From NCBI GenBank assembly GCA_947455285.1, contig CANGOK010000056.1:1-13607 (forward strand): a DNA stretch of 13,607 nucleotides, read 5' to 3'. Shown one piece after another: positions 1-6,437 of the stretch (position 1 is its first letter; each line of letters opens with the position of its first letter). The position numbers and the translations under genes are program-made. The DNA comes from Beijerinckiaceae bacterium (GTDB lineage: Bacteria > Pseudomonadota > Alphaproteobacteria > Rhizobiales > Beijerinckiaceae). Below the pieces are notes generated by a model that made no database searches, was not told where the DNA came from, and saw only the letters and a program-made list of their open reading frames with translations.

Positions 1-1011
1 GGGAACCGAAGCGATCGTCTTAAGGATCTGCGAGGCGATGGCGTAGGGGTCGCCCTGCGAGTTCGGACGGCGATCTTCGAGATAGCCCTTGTAGTTGTTG
101 TTCACGAAGCTATGGGGAACGCGGATAGAAGCGCCGCGATCAGCCACGCCCCAGCTGAACTGGTGGATCGACTGCGTCTCATGCTTGCCAGTCAGGCGCA
201 TGTGGTTGTCGGGACCATAAACCGCAATGTGATCATCGCGATTGGCTTCGAAGGCGGCCATGAGCGCCTCGAAATAGGCCTTGCCGCCGACTTCGCGCAG
301 ATGGGTCGTCGAGAAGTTCGCATGCATGCCCGAGCCGTTCCAGTCGGTGTCGCCGAGCGGCTTGCAGTGGAACTCGATGTCGATGCCGTACTTCTCGGTG
401 AGACGCAGAAGCAGGTAACGAGCCATCCAGACTTCGTCAGCGGCGCGCTTGGAGCCCTTGCCGAAAATCTGGAATTCCCACTGCCCCTTGGCCACTTCGG
501 CGTTGATGCCTTCGTGGTTGATCCCGGCGGCGAGGCAGAGGTCGAGATGCTCTTCGACGATCTGGCGGGCGATGTCGCCCACGTTCTTGTAGCCAACGCC
601 GGTGTAGTACGGGCCCTGGGGAGCGGGATAGCCATTCTCCGGGAAGCCGAGCGGACGGCCGTCCTGATAGAAGAAATATTCCTGCTCGAAGCCGAACCAG
701 GCGCCGGGATCGTCCAAAATGGTGGCGCGCGAGTTGCTCGGATGCGGCGTCTTGCCATCGGGCATCATGACTTCGCACATGACCAGCACGCCATTGGTGC
801 GGCCGGCGTCAGGATAGACCGAAACGGGCTTCAGAACGCAGTCGGAGCTACGGCCTTCGGCCTGCATGGTCGAACTGCCGTCAAAACCCCACAGCGGAAG
901 CTGATCGAGCGTCGGGAAGTGATCGTATTCCTTGATCTGCGTCTTGCTACGCAAGTTCGGAACAGGCGTATATCCGTCGAGCCAAACGTACTCGAGTTTG
1001 TACTTCGTCAT
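1..1011 (-). CDS. glnII: Glutamine synthetase, type II (GSII); C-terminus cut by window edge
   Basis: This enzyme condenses ammonia and glutamate to glutamine with ATP in the cytoplasm. I translated the minus strand from the ATG at 1011: it opens MTKYKLEYVWLDGYTPVPNL and stays open to base 1 (337 codons). GSII hallmarks visible in order are WGFDGSST with the Asp-Gly-Ser-Ser box (about residues 41-48), a GPYYTGVG block, GINAEVAKGQWEFQ (substrate and metal region), DTDWNGSGMHANFSTTH (ATP/glutamate site), RLTGKHET and the Arg-rich RGASIRVP and YLEDRRPNSQGDPY segments near the end. GSII proteins of rhizobia are about 330-345 residues, so only a few residues should be missing. A GAGGGG ribosome site sits at 1015-1020. 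GSII is the small eukaryote-like form that rhizobia carry beside GlnA (GSI); there it is transcribed from a sigma-54 promoter under NtrC, and a matching promoter lies upstream. A long ORF on the opposite strand is a shadow. Confidence 0.95.
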   Translation of the reverse strand, partial: MTKYKLEYVWLDGYTPVPNLRSKTQIKEYDHFPTLDQLPLWGFDGSSTMQAEGRSSDCVLKPVSVYPDAGRTNGVLVMCEVMMPDGKTPHPSNSRATILDDPGAWFGFEQEYFFYQDGRPLGFPENGYPAPQGPYYTGVGYKNVGDIARQIVEEHLDLCLAAGINHEGINAEVAKGQWEFQIFGKGSKRAADEVWMARYLLLRLTEKYGIDIEFHCKPLGDTDWNGSGMHANFSTTHLREVGGKAYFEALMAAFEANRDDHIAVYGPDNHMRLTGKHETQSIHQFSWGVADRGASIRVPHSFVNNNYKGYLEDRRPNSQGDPYAIASQILKTIASVP

Positions 1012-1081
1012 CGAGACCCCTCATAATTCATGCGCGCAATTGATGGACGCCTCGATGCGACCACCCGCATGAACAGGGAGA

Positions 1082-1097
1082 AGCAAATATCGTACCA
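1082..1097 (-). promoter_or_regulatory. Sigma-54 (-24/-12) promoter of glnII
   Basis: Read on the minus strand the bases are TGGTACG, four bases, TTGCT. The sigma-54 consensus is TGGCACG-N4-TTGCW, so there is one mismatch (T for C) and the invariant GG and GC keep their exact 10-base spacing. Transcription should begin about a dozen bases downstream, near 1071, giving a leader of roughly 60 bases before the glnII ATG at 1011. Sigma-54/NtrC control of glnII is established in rhizobia, so position, orientation and gene all agree. Confidence 0.85.
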
Positions 1098-1098
1098 A

Positions 1099-1125
1099 AA
1101 AGAGCCCTCGCAAACCCAGCTCTTT
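1099..1125. repeat. Inverted repeat directly behind the sigma-54 promoter
   Basis: AAAGAGC at 1099-1105 is matched perfectly by GCTCTTT at 1119-1125, with 13 bases between. It begins two bases behind the -24 element of the glnII promoter. The position fits a regulator or IHF-type site better than a terminator, since no gene end is nearby. No known motif was recognised. Confidence 0.4.
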
Positions 1126-1153
1126 GACCGGGATTATTGCTGACAGATAAACA

Positions 1154-1176
1154 CGGCGCCTTCCGAAAGGGCGCCG
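1154..1176. repeat. GC-rich hairpin in the glnII upstream region
   Basis: CGGCGCC at 1154-1160 pairs with GGCGCCG at 1170-1176 across a 9-base loop. There is no T-run after it on the plus strand and only a mixed TGTTTATCTG on the minus strand, and no gene ends here, so a terminator is unlikely. It could be an operator for either divergent gene; the function is unknown. Confidence 0.35.
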
Positions 1177-1314
1177 CTGCGCGCAAAAACGTCAAAATGC
1201 ACATTTATTAATCAATCCCGCCACGGTGCTTCCCGCTCAATGGTTCAAATGACCTATGGCGTAGGGGCGCAAAATTGATTACTCAGGTTGCAAGGCCAGA
1301 GAAGCTTTTGACAC

Positions 1315-1320
1315 GGGAGG
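1315..1320 (+). promoter_or_regulatory. Ribosome binding site that sets the start at 1329
   Basis: GGGAGG lies eight bases before the ATG at 1329. The reading frame is open further upstream to an ATG at 1275, but that codon has no such site, and starting at 1329 places the twin-arginine motif at the N-terminus where a signal peptide needs it. Confidence 0.8.
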
Positions 1321-1328
1321 ATTTCGCA

Positions 1329-2312
1329 ATGTTCACGCGCCGGCAATTCGTTAAGACTGCAACCGCGACAACCGCTCTCACGCCATTTCTGAGCGTTGGC
1401 GCACAAGCCGATACCTATCCTGATCGCGAAATCCATTCCATCGGCATGTTTCCCGCAGGCTCAGGCGCGGATGTCATGGTCCGTTATTTCTCCAATCGCC
1501 TGAGCGAGATGGCGGGCAAGCCCGTCATTGTCGACAACAAGGCGGGGGCCTTCGGCAATATTGCGACGTCTTTCGTTGCGCGCGCGAAGCCTGATGGTTA
1601 CACGATCTATATCGCGCCCGGGAGTTCGGTTCTGGCTGCGGCGCCCTCGCTGTTCAACCAGCTCAGTTACGACCCGATCAACGATTTTGAACATATCACC
1701 ACTCTGTTCAAGGTGAGCTTCATCCAGATCGTGGCGGGCAATAGCCCCTACAAGAATGTGGCCGATCTGACCAAAGCCCTGAAGGAAAAAGGCGCCAAGG
1801 CATCCTATGGTTCTCTGGCCAATACGGGGCTGGTCAGCAGCGAGCTCTATAAGAAGGCCTTTGGATTGAGCACCGTCGAGGTGAAATACAAGGAAGTTCA
1901 GAGCATGATCGTCGACCTCGTGAACGGGGTCACCGACTTCTGCCACATCGATCCGACTAGCGTATTGGGCCAGTTGCAAGACGGAAGCGTACGCGCCATC
2001 GCGACTTCGTCCAGCCAGCGCATCAACGCCCTGCCCGATGTGCCGAGCGCTGCGGAAGCGGGCATCACGGACCTCGACCTAGTGGCCTGGTGGTCGGTCC
2101 ATACCCCCAAAGGCACGCCCAAGCCGGTTCTCGATCAGCTCGAGATCTGGTTCAACAAACTCGCCCGCGATGCGGAAGCCGCCAAATGGCTCGCCACGAT
2201 CGGCTGCGACCCCTATCCCGGCGATGGCAAATTGGTGAGGGAACTGCTGGAAAAAGATATCAAAGCCTGGGACGGCTATGTGAAACTGGCCAATATCCCG
2301 AAGCTCGGCTAA
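1329..2312 (+). CDS. Bug/TctC-family periplasmic solute-binding protein, Tat-type signal
   Basis: This is a periplasmic receptor of the tripartite tricarboxylate transporter (Bug) family, whose members bind carboxylates and other small organic solutes. The 327-residue product matches the usual length of about 320-330. It opens MFTRRQFVKTATATTALTPF; TRRQFVK fits the twin-arginine consensus and a cleavage site after AQA (residue 27) follows, so export already folded through Tat is likely. The family motifs are FPAGSGADVMVRYFSNRL (equivalent of the PGGxxD pocket segment), VIVDNKAGAFGN and KPDGYTI, with DVPSAAEAGI and APxxTPKPVLDQL-like sequence in the C-terminal half. No TctA or TctB membrane gene is adjacent, so it is an orphan receptor, common for this family. 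It stands alone: a terminator follows and the next gene has its own leader. The ligand cannot be predicted. Confidence 0.9.
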   Translation: MFTRRQFVKTATATTALTPFLSVGAQADTYPDREIHSIGMFPAGSGADVMVRYFSNRLSEMAGKPVIVDNKAGAFGNIATSFVARAKPDGYTIYIAPGSSVLAAAPSLFNQLSYDPINDFEHITTLFKVSFIQIVAGNSPYKNVADLTKALKEKGAKASYGSLANTGLVSSELYKKAFGLSTVEVKYKEVQSMIVDLVNGVTDFCHIDPTSVLGQLQDGSVRAIATSSSQRINALPDVPSAAEAGITDLDLVAWWSVHTPKGTPKPVLDQLEIWFNKLARDAEAAKWLATIGCDPYPGDGKLVRELLEKDIKAWDGYVKLANIPKLG

Positions 2313-2343
2313 GGGGCGGCCTTATCTGAATCGAAATATCGAG

Positions 2344-2372
2344 AAGAGCGCTCAGACCGGGCGCTCTTTTTT
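2344..2372 (+). terminator. Rho-independent terminator after the first Bug gene
   Basis: AAGAGCGC (2344-2351) pairs with GCGCTCTT (2361-2368) over a 9-base loop, and the right arm runs into six Ts (2367-2372). It begins 32 bases after the stop codon at 2310-2312 and separates the first Bug gene from the three-gene unit that starts at 2473. Confidence 0.88.
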
Positions 2373-2459
2373 CGTTGGGGCGATTGAAATTGTGGCGCCC
2401 CCTCAACTTCCTCGCCCTATCCACGCACTGCCCCCTTCGCTATCATAGTGAAAAAATGA

Positions 2460-2467
2460 GGGGGGGG
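2460..2467 (+). promoter_or_regulatory. Poly-G ribosome binding site
   Basis: Eight consecutive Gs, preceded by AAAAAATGA, form the only purine-rich site before the ATG at 2473. A homopolymer is an unusual ribosome site, and copy-number slippage in it would alter site-to-start spacing. An ATG at 2456 opens a 12-codon out-of-frame ORF across this site, with no ribosome site of its own. Confidence 0.55.
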
Positions 2468-2472
2468 AACGA

Positions 2473-3438
2473 ATGCCTGGCAGATGGGCGATGATCGCGA
2501 CAGTCCTTTTCGGGACCGCATTCTTTCAAGGGCCTGCGAAGGCGGCCGAATTGCCAGACGGCCCGGCGACGGTCTTGGTGGGCTTTGGTCCGGGCGGACT
2601 TGGCGACATCGTCACGCGACTTGTGGCGAACAGCATGGCGTCCTCCCTTGGCAAGCCCTTTGTCGTCCAGAACATGCCCGGCGCCAGCGGTTTGGCCGCA
2701 GCAGCAGCCGCGACGCGCGCACGCCCGGATGGCAACACGATGTTGCTCGTGAGCGGGCAGAACGCCGCGAGCCCGTCGCTCTTCAAGGAGATGCCCTATA
2801 ATCCGAGCGACCTCTCGGGCCTCTCGACGATCGGGCTATTCAACTTCGTATTTGTGGCGAATAAGAACAGCGAGGTCAAAGACATCGCGTCGATGATCGA
2901 TTACGCGAAGAAGAACCCTGACAAATTCAACATCGGCACGATCAGCACCGGCAGCGCCCAAAACCTTGCGGCCTTGCTATTCCTCTCCAAGATCGGCCTG
3001 AAGGCGCAAACCATCACCTTCAAATCGACTGGCGAACTCGTGACTGCGCTTTCAGGCGGGCATATTCAGGTGATCGTCGAAACTGTTCCGGGCATCATCG
3101 GCCAGATCAACTCGGGTGAACTCCGGGGCCTAGCGGTGTCGTCGACCGAACCACTGGCCTATTTGCCTGGCGTGCCGACCTTCAAGTCGCTCGGCATCGA
3201 TTTCGAACTCACGTCATGGAACGGCTTCATGGTGCCGGCGAAGACGCCACGTCCGATCATCGACCTGTTGAACGCCCATGTCGTCAAGGCGCTGGAAGAC
3301 CCGGAGAACAAGGCGAAGCTCGTAAAGCTCGGCCTCACGCCGAAGGCGAGTTCGCCCGAGGAGCTCGAAAGGCTCTATAAGGAAGATGAACAGCGTTGGC
3401 GGCAGGTGATCGCCGACACCAAGATCGAGAAGCAATAA
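2473..3438 (+). CDS. Bug/TctC-family solute-binding protein, Sec-type signal
   Basis: This is the second periplasmic receptor of the tripartite tricarboxylate transporter family (321 residues). The N-terminus MPGRWAMIATVLFGTAFFQG is a Sec-type signal with a probable cut after AKA (residue 24) and has no twin arginine. Family motifs are VGFGPGGLGDIVTRLVA (ligand-pocket loop with the conserved Asp), FVVQNMPGASG and RPDGNTM, then LPGVPTFKSLG and a closing helix rich in charged residues. Compared with the first Bug protein, the usual DN-PGA block is QNMPGA, so the two are clearly different receptors, not a recent duplication. The aldolase-like gene starts 16 bases downstream and the dehydrogenase follows it, so the receptor probably supplies the substrate for these enzymes. 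No membrane components are present. The ligand is unknown; a hydroxy- or oxo-carboxylate would fit the neighbours. Confidence 0.9.
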   Translation: MPGRWAMIATVLFGTAFFQGPAKAAELPDGPATVLVGFGPGGLGDIVTRLVANSMASSLGKPFVVQNMPGASGLAAAAAATRARPDGNTMLLVSGQNAASPSLFKEMPYNPSDLSGLSTIGLFNFVFVANKNSEVKDIASMIDYAKKNPDKFNIGTISTGSAQNLAALLFLSKIGLKAQTITFKSTGELVTALSGGHIQVIVETVPGIIGQINSGELRGLAVSSTEPLAYLPGVPTFKSLGIDFELTSWNGFMVPAKTPRPIIDLLNAHVVKALEDPENKAKLVKLGLTPKASSPEELERLYKEDEQRWRQVIADTKIEKQ

Positions 3439-3454
3439 ACGGACAGGATCGAAG

Positions 3455-4246
3455 ATGAGAGACGACACCAGCAGCCACAAGCCCGCGTCAATCAGCCAGG
3501 AAGAGTGGGACGTGCGCGTTGATCTTGCCGCCTGCTACCGGCTCGTGGATCACTTTGGCATGTGCGACCTGCACCTGAACCATATCTCCGCCCGCGTGCC
3601 CGGCGCGGAAGAGCATTTCCTCATCAACCCGTTCGGGATGATGTATGAGGAAATCACCGCCTCTTCGCTCATCAAGATCGATCTGGCTGGAAACATAATC
3701 GCCAACAGCAACCCCGAATATGGCGTCAACCTGCCGGGTTATGTCATTCACAGCGCCATCCACGGCGCGCGCCATGACGCCAAATGCGTGCTGCATACGC
3801 ATACGCCCGCCGGCATGGCCGTCTCGACCCTGAAATGCGGCCTCTTGCCCATCACCCAGACCGCAATGCGCTGGGGCAAGATCGCCTATCACGACTTCGA
3901 AGGCGTCGTGGTTGATCTCGACGAGCAGAAGCGGCTCGTGGCGAATATGGGCGAAGCTGAAGTGATGATCCTGCGCAACCATGGCCTGCTCGCCGTCGGC
4001 GCGACCATCGCCGAAGCTTTCAGCAATATCTTCCGCCTTGAGCGCGCCTGCCAGACGCAGCTTCTGGCCATGGCCTGCAACTCGGAAATGATCGTTCCGT
4101 CGGCTGACGTCATCCAGCGGTCTGCAACGCAACTGCGGCTGTCAGCATCGCCGGACGCCAGGGGCGTGCGTCGGCCGCAGGGAGCGCAGGAATGGCCCGC
4201 GCTTAAGCGTATGCTTGATCGTCGCGACCCCTCCTATAAGACCTGA
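3455..4246 (+). CDS. Class II aldolase/adducin-family protein without the usual catalytic Glu
   Basis: The 263-residue product has the class II aldolase/adducin fold, a zinc-dependent family of aldolases, epimerases and decarboxylases. The metal ligands are visible: HTH at residues 114 and 116 in VLHTHTPAG and a third His at 176 in ILRNHGLL. Aligning by eye on E. coli fuculose-1-phosphate aldolase, the catalytic Glu73 position is Gly95 here (NLPGYVIHSAIH), as in the adducin-like branch. A classical retro-aldol reaction is therefore doubtful. 3,4-dihydroxyphthalate decarboxylases of phthalate pathways belong to the same superfamily, and other bacterial members are uncharacterised, so I do not assign a substrate. 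The gene sits 16 bases after the Bug receptor and 15 before the dehydrogenase, with a weak AGGATCGAAG ribosome site, so the three are almost certainly one transcript. The protein has no signal peptide and should be cytoplasmic. A long minus-strand ORF inside it is a shadow. Confidence 0.9.
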   Translation: MRDDTSSHKPASISQEEWDVRVDLAACYRLVDHFGMCDLHLNHISARVPGAEEHFLINPFGMMYEEITASSLIKIDLAGNIIANSNPEYGVNLPGYVIHSAIHGARHDAKCVLHTHTPAGMAVSTLKCGLLPITQTAMRWGKIAYHDFEGVVVDLDEQKRLVANMGEAEVMILRNHGLLAVGATIAEAFSNIFRLERACQTQLLAMACNSEMIVPSADVIQRSATQLRLSASPDARGVRRPQGAQEWPALKRMLDRRDPSYKT

Positions 4247-4261
4247 CGCGGGCAGAACCTT

Positions 4262-5188
4262 ATGAAGATCGTCATTTATTCGCCCTTCGCCGCTGCGGAG
4301 ATGGAGGCCGAGCTTTGCAAATTGCCCGGCGTCCATGCAGTTGTGGCGAAGGATAAGACCTCCGCCATTGCGCATATCGCGGAGGTCGATGGCGTCGCGA
4401 TTCCCATGAGCCTGTTTGATGACGACATCGGCAGCGCGCTTGCTTGCGCCAAGCAAATACGCTGGATTCACTTCATTTCATCGGGCACCGATCCGCTTTT
4501 GAAATGGCCTGCGGCTGAGGGCGTGGTCGTGACGAACTCCGCCGACGCATGGGCGCCGACCGTCGCCGAACATGCGGTGGCCATGCTGATCAGCCTGTTC
4601 CGTCAGTTTCCCCTGATGAATGAGTTGAAGGCGACCCAAACATGGGCGCAGCTCGATCTGCGGCCCAAGCTTCGCTCGCTGGAAGCTTCCACGGTGCTCA
4701 TCCTCGGCTTTGGCGCCATAGGCCAGCGCGCCGCCGAGCTGTTGCGAGTCTTCAATCCGAGTTTGATCGCCGTTGGGCGGGCAAGCCGCGCACATCCCCT
4801 TGTGGAGCGCGTCGCAGCGGTCGATGAACTCGACGCATTGCTACCGCAAGTCGACGCCGTGATAGCGGCCCTGCCATTAGACCCCACGACCCGCAATCTT
4901 CTCGATGCGCGCCGCCTTGGCCTGCTGCAAAGCCATGCGGTCGTGGTCAATGTCGGGCGTGGAGAGACGATTGATGAGGCGGCGCTCGCTGCGGCGTTGA
5001 TGGACGGCAAGATCGCGGGCGCAGGCCTTGACGTCTACCAGACCGAACCCCTGCCGAAAGACAGTCCGCTCTGGAAGGCGCCGAACCTGATCCTGTCCCC
5101 CCATGTCGCGGGTATGGGCCGCTCGCATCTCTTCAAACGTATGGTTGAGGTCTGCGTGCGCAACGCCAAGGCCATCTGCCCAAACTAA
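4262..5188 (+). CDS. D-2-hydroxyacid dehydrogenase (glyoxylate/hydroxypyruvate reductase type)
   Basis: This is a cytoplasmic oxidoreductase that interconverts 2-hydroxy and 2-oxo acids using a nicotinamide cofactor (308 residues, typical of the shorter GhrA-like members). The Rossmann motif is GFGAIG at residues 149-154. The three catalytic positions are in place: Arg233 in NVGRG, Glu262 in YQTEPLP and His281 in SPHVAG. After the second Rossmann strand the sequence is LIAVGRASR (residues 168-176): where NAD-dependent members carry an Asp there is Gly-Arg with further Arg, the arrangement seen in glyoxylate/hydroxypyruvate reductases, so a preference for NADP(H) is inferred. It is the third gene of the Bug receptor and aldolase-like unit, 15 bases after the latter, and probably reduces or oxidises the imported acid or its product. 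An AT-rich stretch (about 5175-5212) follows the stop codon; no terminator hairpin was seen. Confidence 0.92.
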   Translation: MKIVIYSPFAAAEMEAELCKLPGVHAVVAKDKTSAIAHIAEVDGVAIPMSLFDDDIGSALACAKQIRWIHFISSGTDPLLKWPAAEGVVVTNSADAWAPTVAEHAVAMLISLFRQFPLMNELKATQTWAQLDLRPKLRSLEASTVLILGFGAIGQRAAELLRVFNPSLIAVGRASRAHPLVERVAAVDELDALLPQVDAVIAALPLDPTTRNLLDARRLGLLQSHAVVVNVGRGETIDEAALAAALMDGKIAGAGLDVYQTEPLPKDSPLWKAPNLILSPHVAGMGRSHLFKRMVEVCVRNAKAICPN

Positions 5189-5215
5189 AACAAAACGAAA
5201 ATAAAATTATGATCC

Positions 5216-5221
5216 GGGAGG
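5216..5221 (+). promoter_or_regulatory. Ribosome binding site of a small disrupted gene
   Basis: GGGAGG precedes two nearby ATGs. The one at 5223 is only one base away and too close; the one at 5227 has the normal five-base gap, so translation should start at 5227. Confidence 0.6.
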
Positions 5222-5226
5222 AATGA

Positions 5227-5444
5227 ATGGGCGAGAAGACCACCTATCTCGAATGGGAGCGCAACACGCGCATGCCCGTCCCGGCGCCGCCGCCAAAGCC
5301 CAGCACCTTGAGCTCTCGGTGGTCGACGGCGAACGCATACAGGAAAGCGTGACGCGCGTATCTCGCTCTCCAAAGGAAGTTATCCGTGCGCTACGCGACG
5401 TCGTGCTTGGCGCCGAAGCCTCAGCCGAGATGGATCGCAAATAG
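5227..5444 (+). pseudogene. Small unidentified gene, apparently split by a frameshift
   Basis: From the ATG at 5227 the frame reads MGEKTTYLEWERNTRMPVPA and continues with several prolines, using codons typical of this genome, but ends at a TGA (5350-5352) after 41 residues. The neighbouring frame, open to a TAG at 5442-5444, takes over good codon use from about 5275 and encodes a plausible ending, KAQHLELSVVDGERIQESV followed by TRVSRSPKEVIRALRDVVLGAEASAEMDRK. Joining the two around the GCCGCCGCC stretch (about 5283-5301) would give a protein of roughly 72 residues. The likeliest readings are a frameshift mutation or a sequencing error; programmed frameshifting is possible but no classic slippery heptamer was seen. 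I do not recognise the family. It lies 38 bases after the dehydrogenase and may be the fourth gene of that unit, with a strong ribosome site. Confidence 0.5.
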
Positions 5445-5453
5445 CAGGACGGC

Positions 5454-6437
5454 TCAATCCACCCCGATCTTCGACAGCTTCACGATTTCGCCCCAGCGTT
5501 TGATCTCTTTGTCGATGAAGCTGCGGAACTCGGCGGGGGTCATTGTCCACGCCTCGGCGCCGTCTCGGTCAAGCGCCTCCATCACCGCCTTTTCCGTCAT
5601 CGCCTTGCGAATTTCGACGTTGATCTTTTCGATGATGACGTCAGGCGTGCCCTTGGGCGCAATCAAGCCATACCACTGCGACGCCTCGAAACCGGAGATG
5701 GTTTCGGAGATGGAGGGTATGTCGTTGGCGGAAGGCAGGCGCGTCGTGCTGGCCGTACCAAGCGCGCGCAACGTGCCTGAACGCACATGGGGCAGGACGG
5801 CGGGACCGCCGGTCATCATTAGCTGGATCTGGCCTGCAAGCAGGTCGGTGACGGCAGGAGCCGTGCCGCGATAGGGAACATGGGTCATATCAGTGCCCGT
5901 CGCGACCATGAATGCGGCGGTTGCGATATGCGCAGCGCTGCCATTGCCGCCGCTGCCATAGTTCACCTTGCCGGGGTTCTTCTTCAGGTAATCCACCAGT
6001 TCGGCGATATTGTTCGCGGGAACGGAGGGATGGACGACGCAGATGTTATGAACCTTCGCGAGCATGGATATATGCGCTACCCCGTCGACCGGGTCATACT
6101 GCAACCCCTTGTAGAGCGATGGATTGACGCTGAGCGTGCCGATGTGGCCCATGCCGATCGTATAACCGTCCGGGGCGGCGCGTGCGATCTGCGTCGTGCC
6201 AGTGGAGCCACCCGCGCCAGGACGGTTGTCCACCACGACGCCCTGCCCCCATGCGCCAGTGAACTTCTGGCCAATGATGCGCGCCAGAATGTCGGTCGAG
6301 CCGCCGGGCGTGAAGGGAACGATCAAGGTGATCGGGCGCGTAGGCCAAGCCTCCTGCGCGCGCGCTCCGGAAAGGCTTGCGGCGCCGCTCGCCAGACCAC
6401 CAGCCACCACAGCGCGACGAGAGAGGTTCAAATTCAT
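5454..6437 (-). CDS. Bug/TctC-family solute-binding protein, twin-arginine-like signal
   Basis: This is the third orphan receptor of the tripartite tricarboxylate transporter family in the window (327 residues from the ATG at 6437). It is the most canonical of the three: PITLIVPFTPGGSTDILARI, VVVDNRPGAGGSTG and APDGYTIGMG in the first half, YGSGGNGSAAH and VPYRGTAPAVTDLLAGQIQLMM in the middle, then LIAPKGTP and a C-terminal EIKRWGEIVK helix. The start was placed at MNLNLSRRAVVAGGLASGAA because GGAG lies seven bases upstream and this gives a normal signal peptide with SRR near its start and a cut after ARA (residue 27); a start 36 bases earlier is open but less likely. The gene points away from the CoA-transferase and shares a 185-base promoter region with it, so the receptor and enzyme may serve one pathway. 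The ligand is unknown. Confidence 0.92.
   Translation of the reverse strand: MNLNLSRRAVVAGGLASGAASLSGARAQEAWPTRPITLIVPFTPGGSTDILARIIGQKFTGAWGQGVVVDNRPGAGGSTGTTQIARAAPDGYTIGMGHIGTLSVNPSLYKGLQYDPVDGVAHISMLAKVHNICVVHPSVPANNIAELVDYLKKNPGKVNYGSGGNGSAAHIATAAFMVATGTDMTHVPYRGTAPAVTDLLAGQIQLMMTGGPAVLPHVRSGTLRALGTASTTRLPSANDIPSISETISGFEASQWYGLIAPKGTPDVIIEKINVEIRKAMTEKAVMEALDRDGAEAWTMTPAEFRSFIDKEIKRWGEIVKLSKIGVD

Larger units (their letters stand above)
1012..1328. other. Divergent intergenic region between glnII and a Bug protein gene
   Basis: This 317-base gap carries no convincing gene. Moving away from glnII it holds the GAGGGG ribosome site, about 60 bases of leader, the -24/-12 promoter, a 7-bp inverted repeat directly behind it, a GC-rich hairpin and then an AT-rich stretch around 1186-1216. 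TGCAC (1198-1202) and GGTGC (1225-1229) resemble NtrC half-sites about 100-130 bases behind the promoter, the usual distance for an upstream activator site, but their spacing (22 bases between) does not match the dyad NtrC normally binds. No clear sigma-70 promoter for the rightward gene could be picked out. Confidence 0.6.

Noticed and set aside
112..1026. 304-residue open frame on the plus strand opposite glnII
   Set aside because: It is the exact antisense of glutamine synthetase, whose motifs are unmistakable; the length follows from GC-rich codon bias.
3488..4132. 214-residue minus-strand frame inside the class II aldolase-like gene
   Set aside because: It is an antisense shadow of a gene with clear zinc-site motifs and tight operon spacing.
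5207..5440. Minus-strand 77-residue frame in the gap before the third Bug gene
   Set aside because: Serine/arginine-rich translation with no ribosome site; the plus strand has a good site and better codon use.
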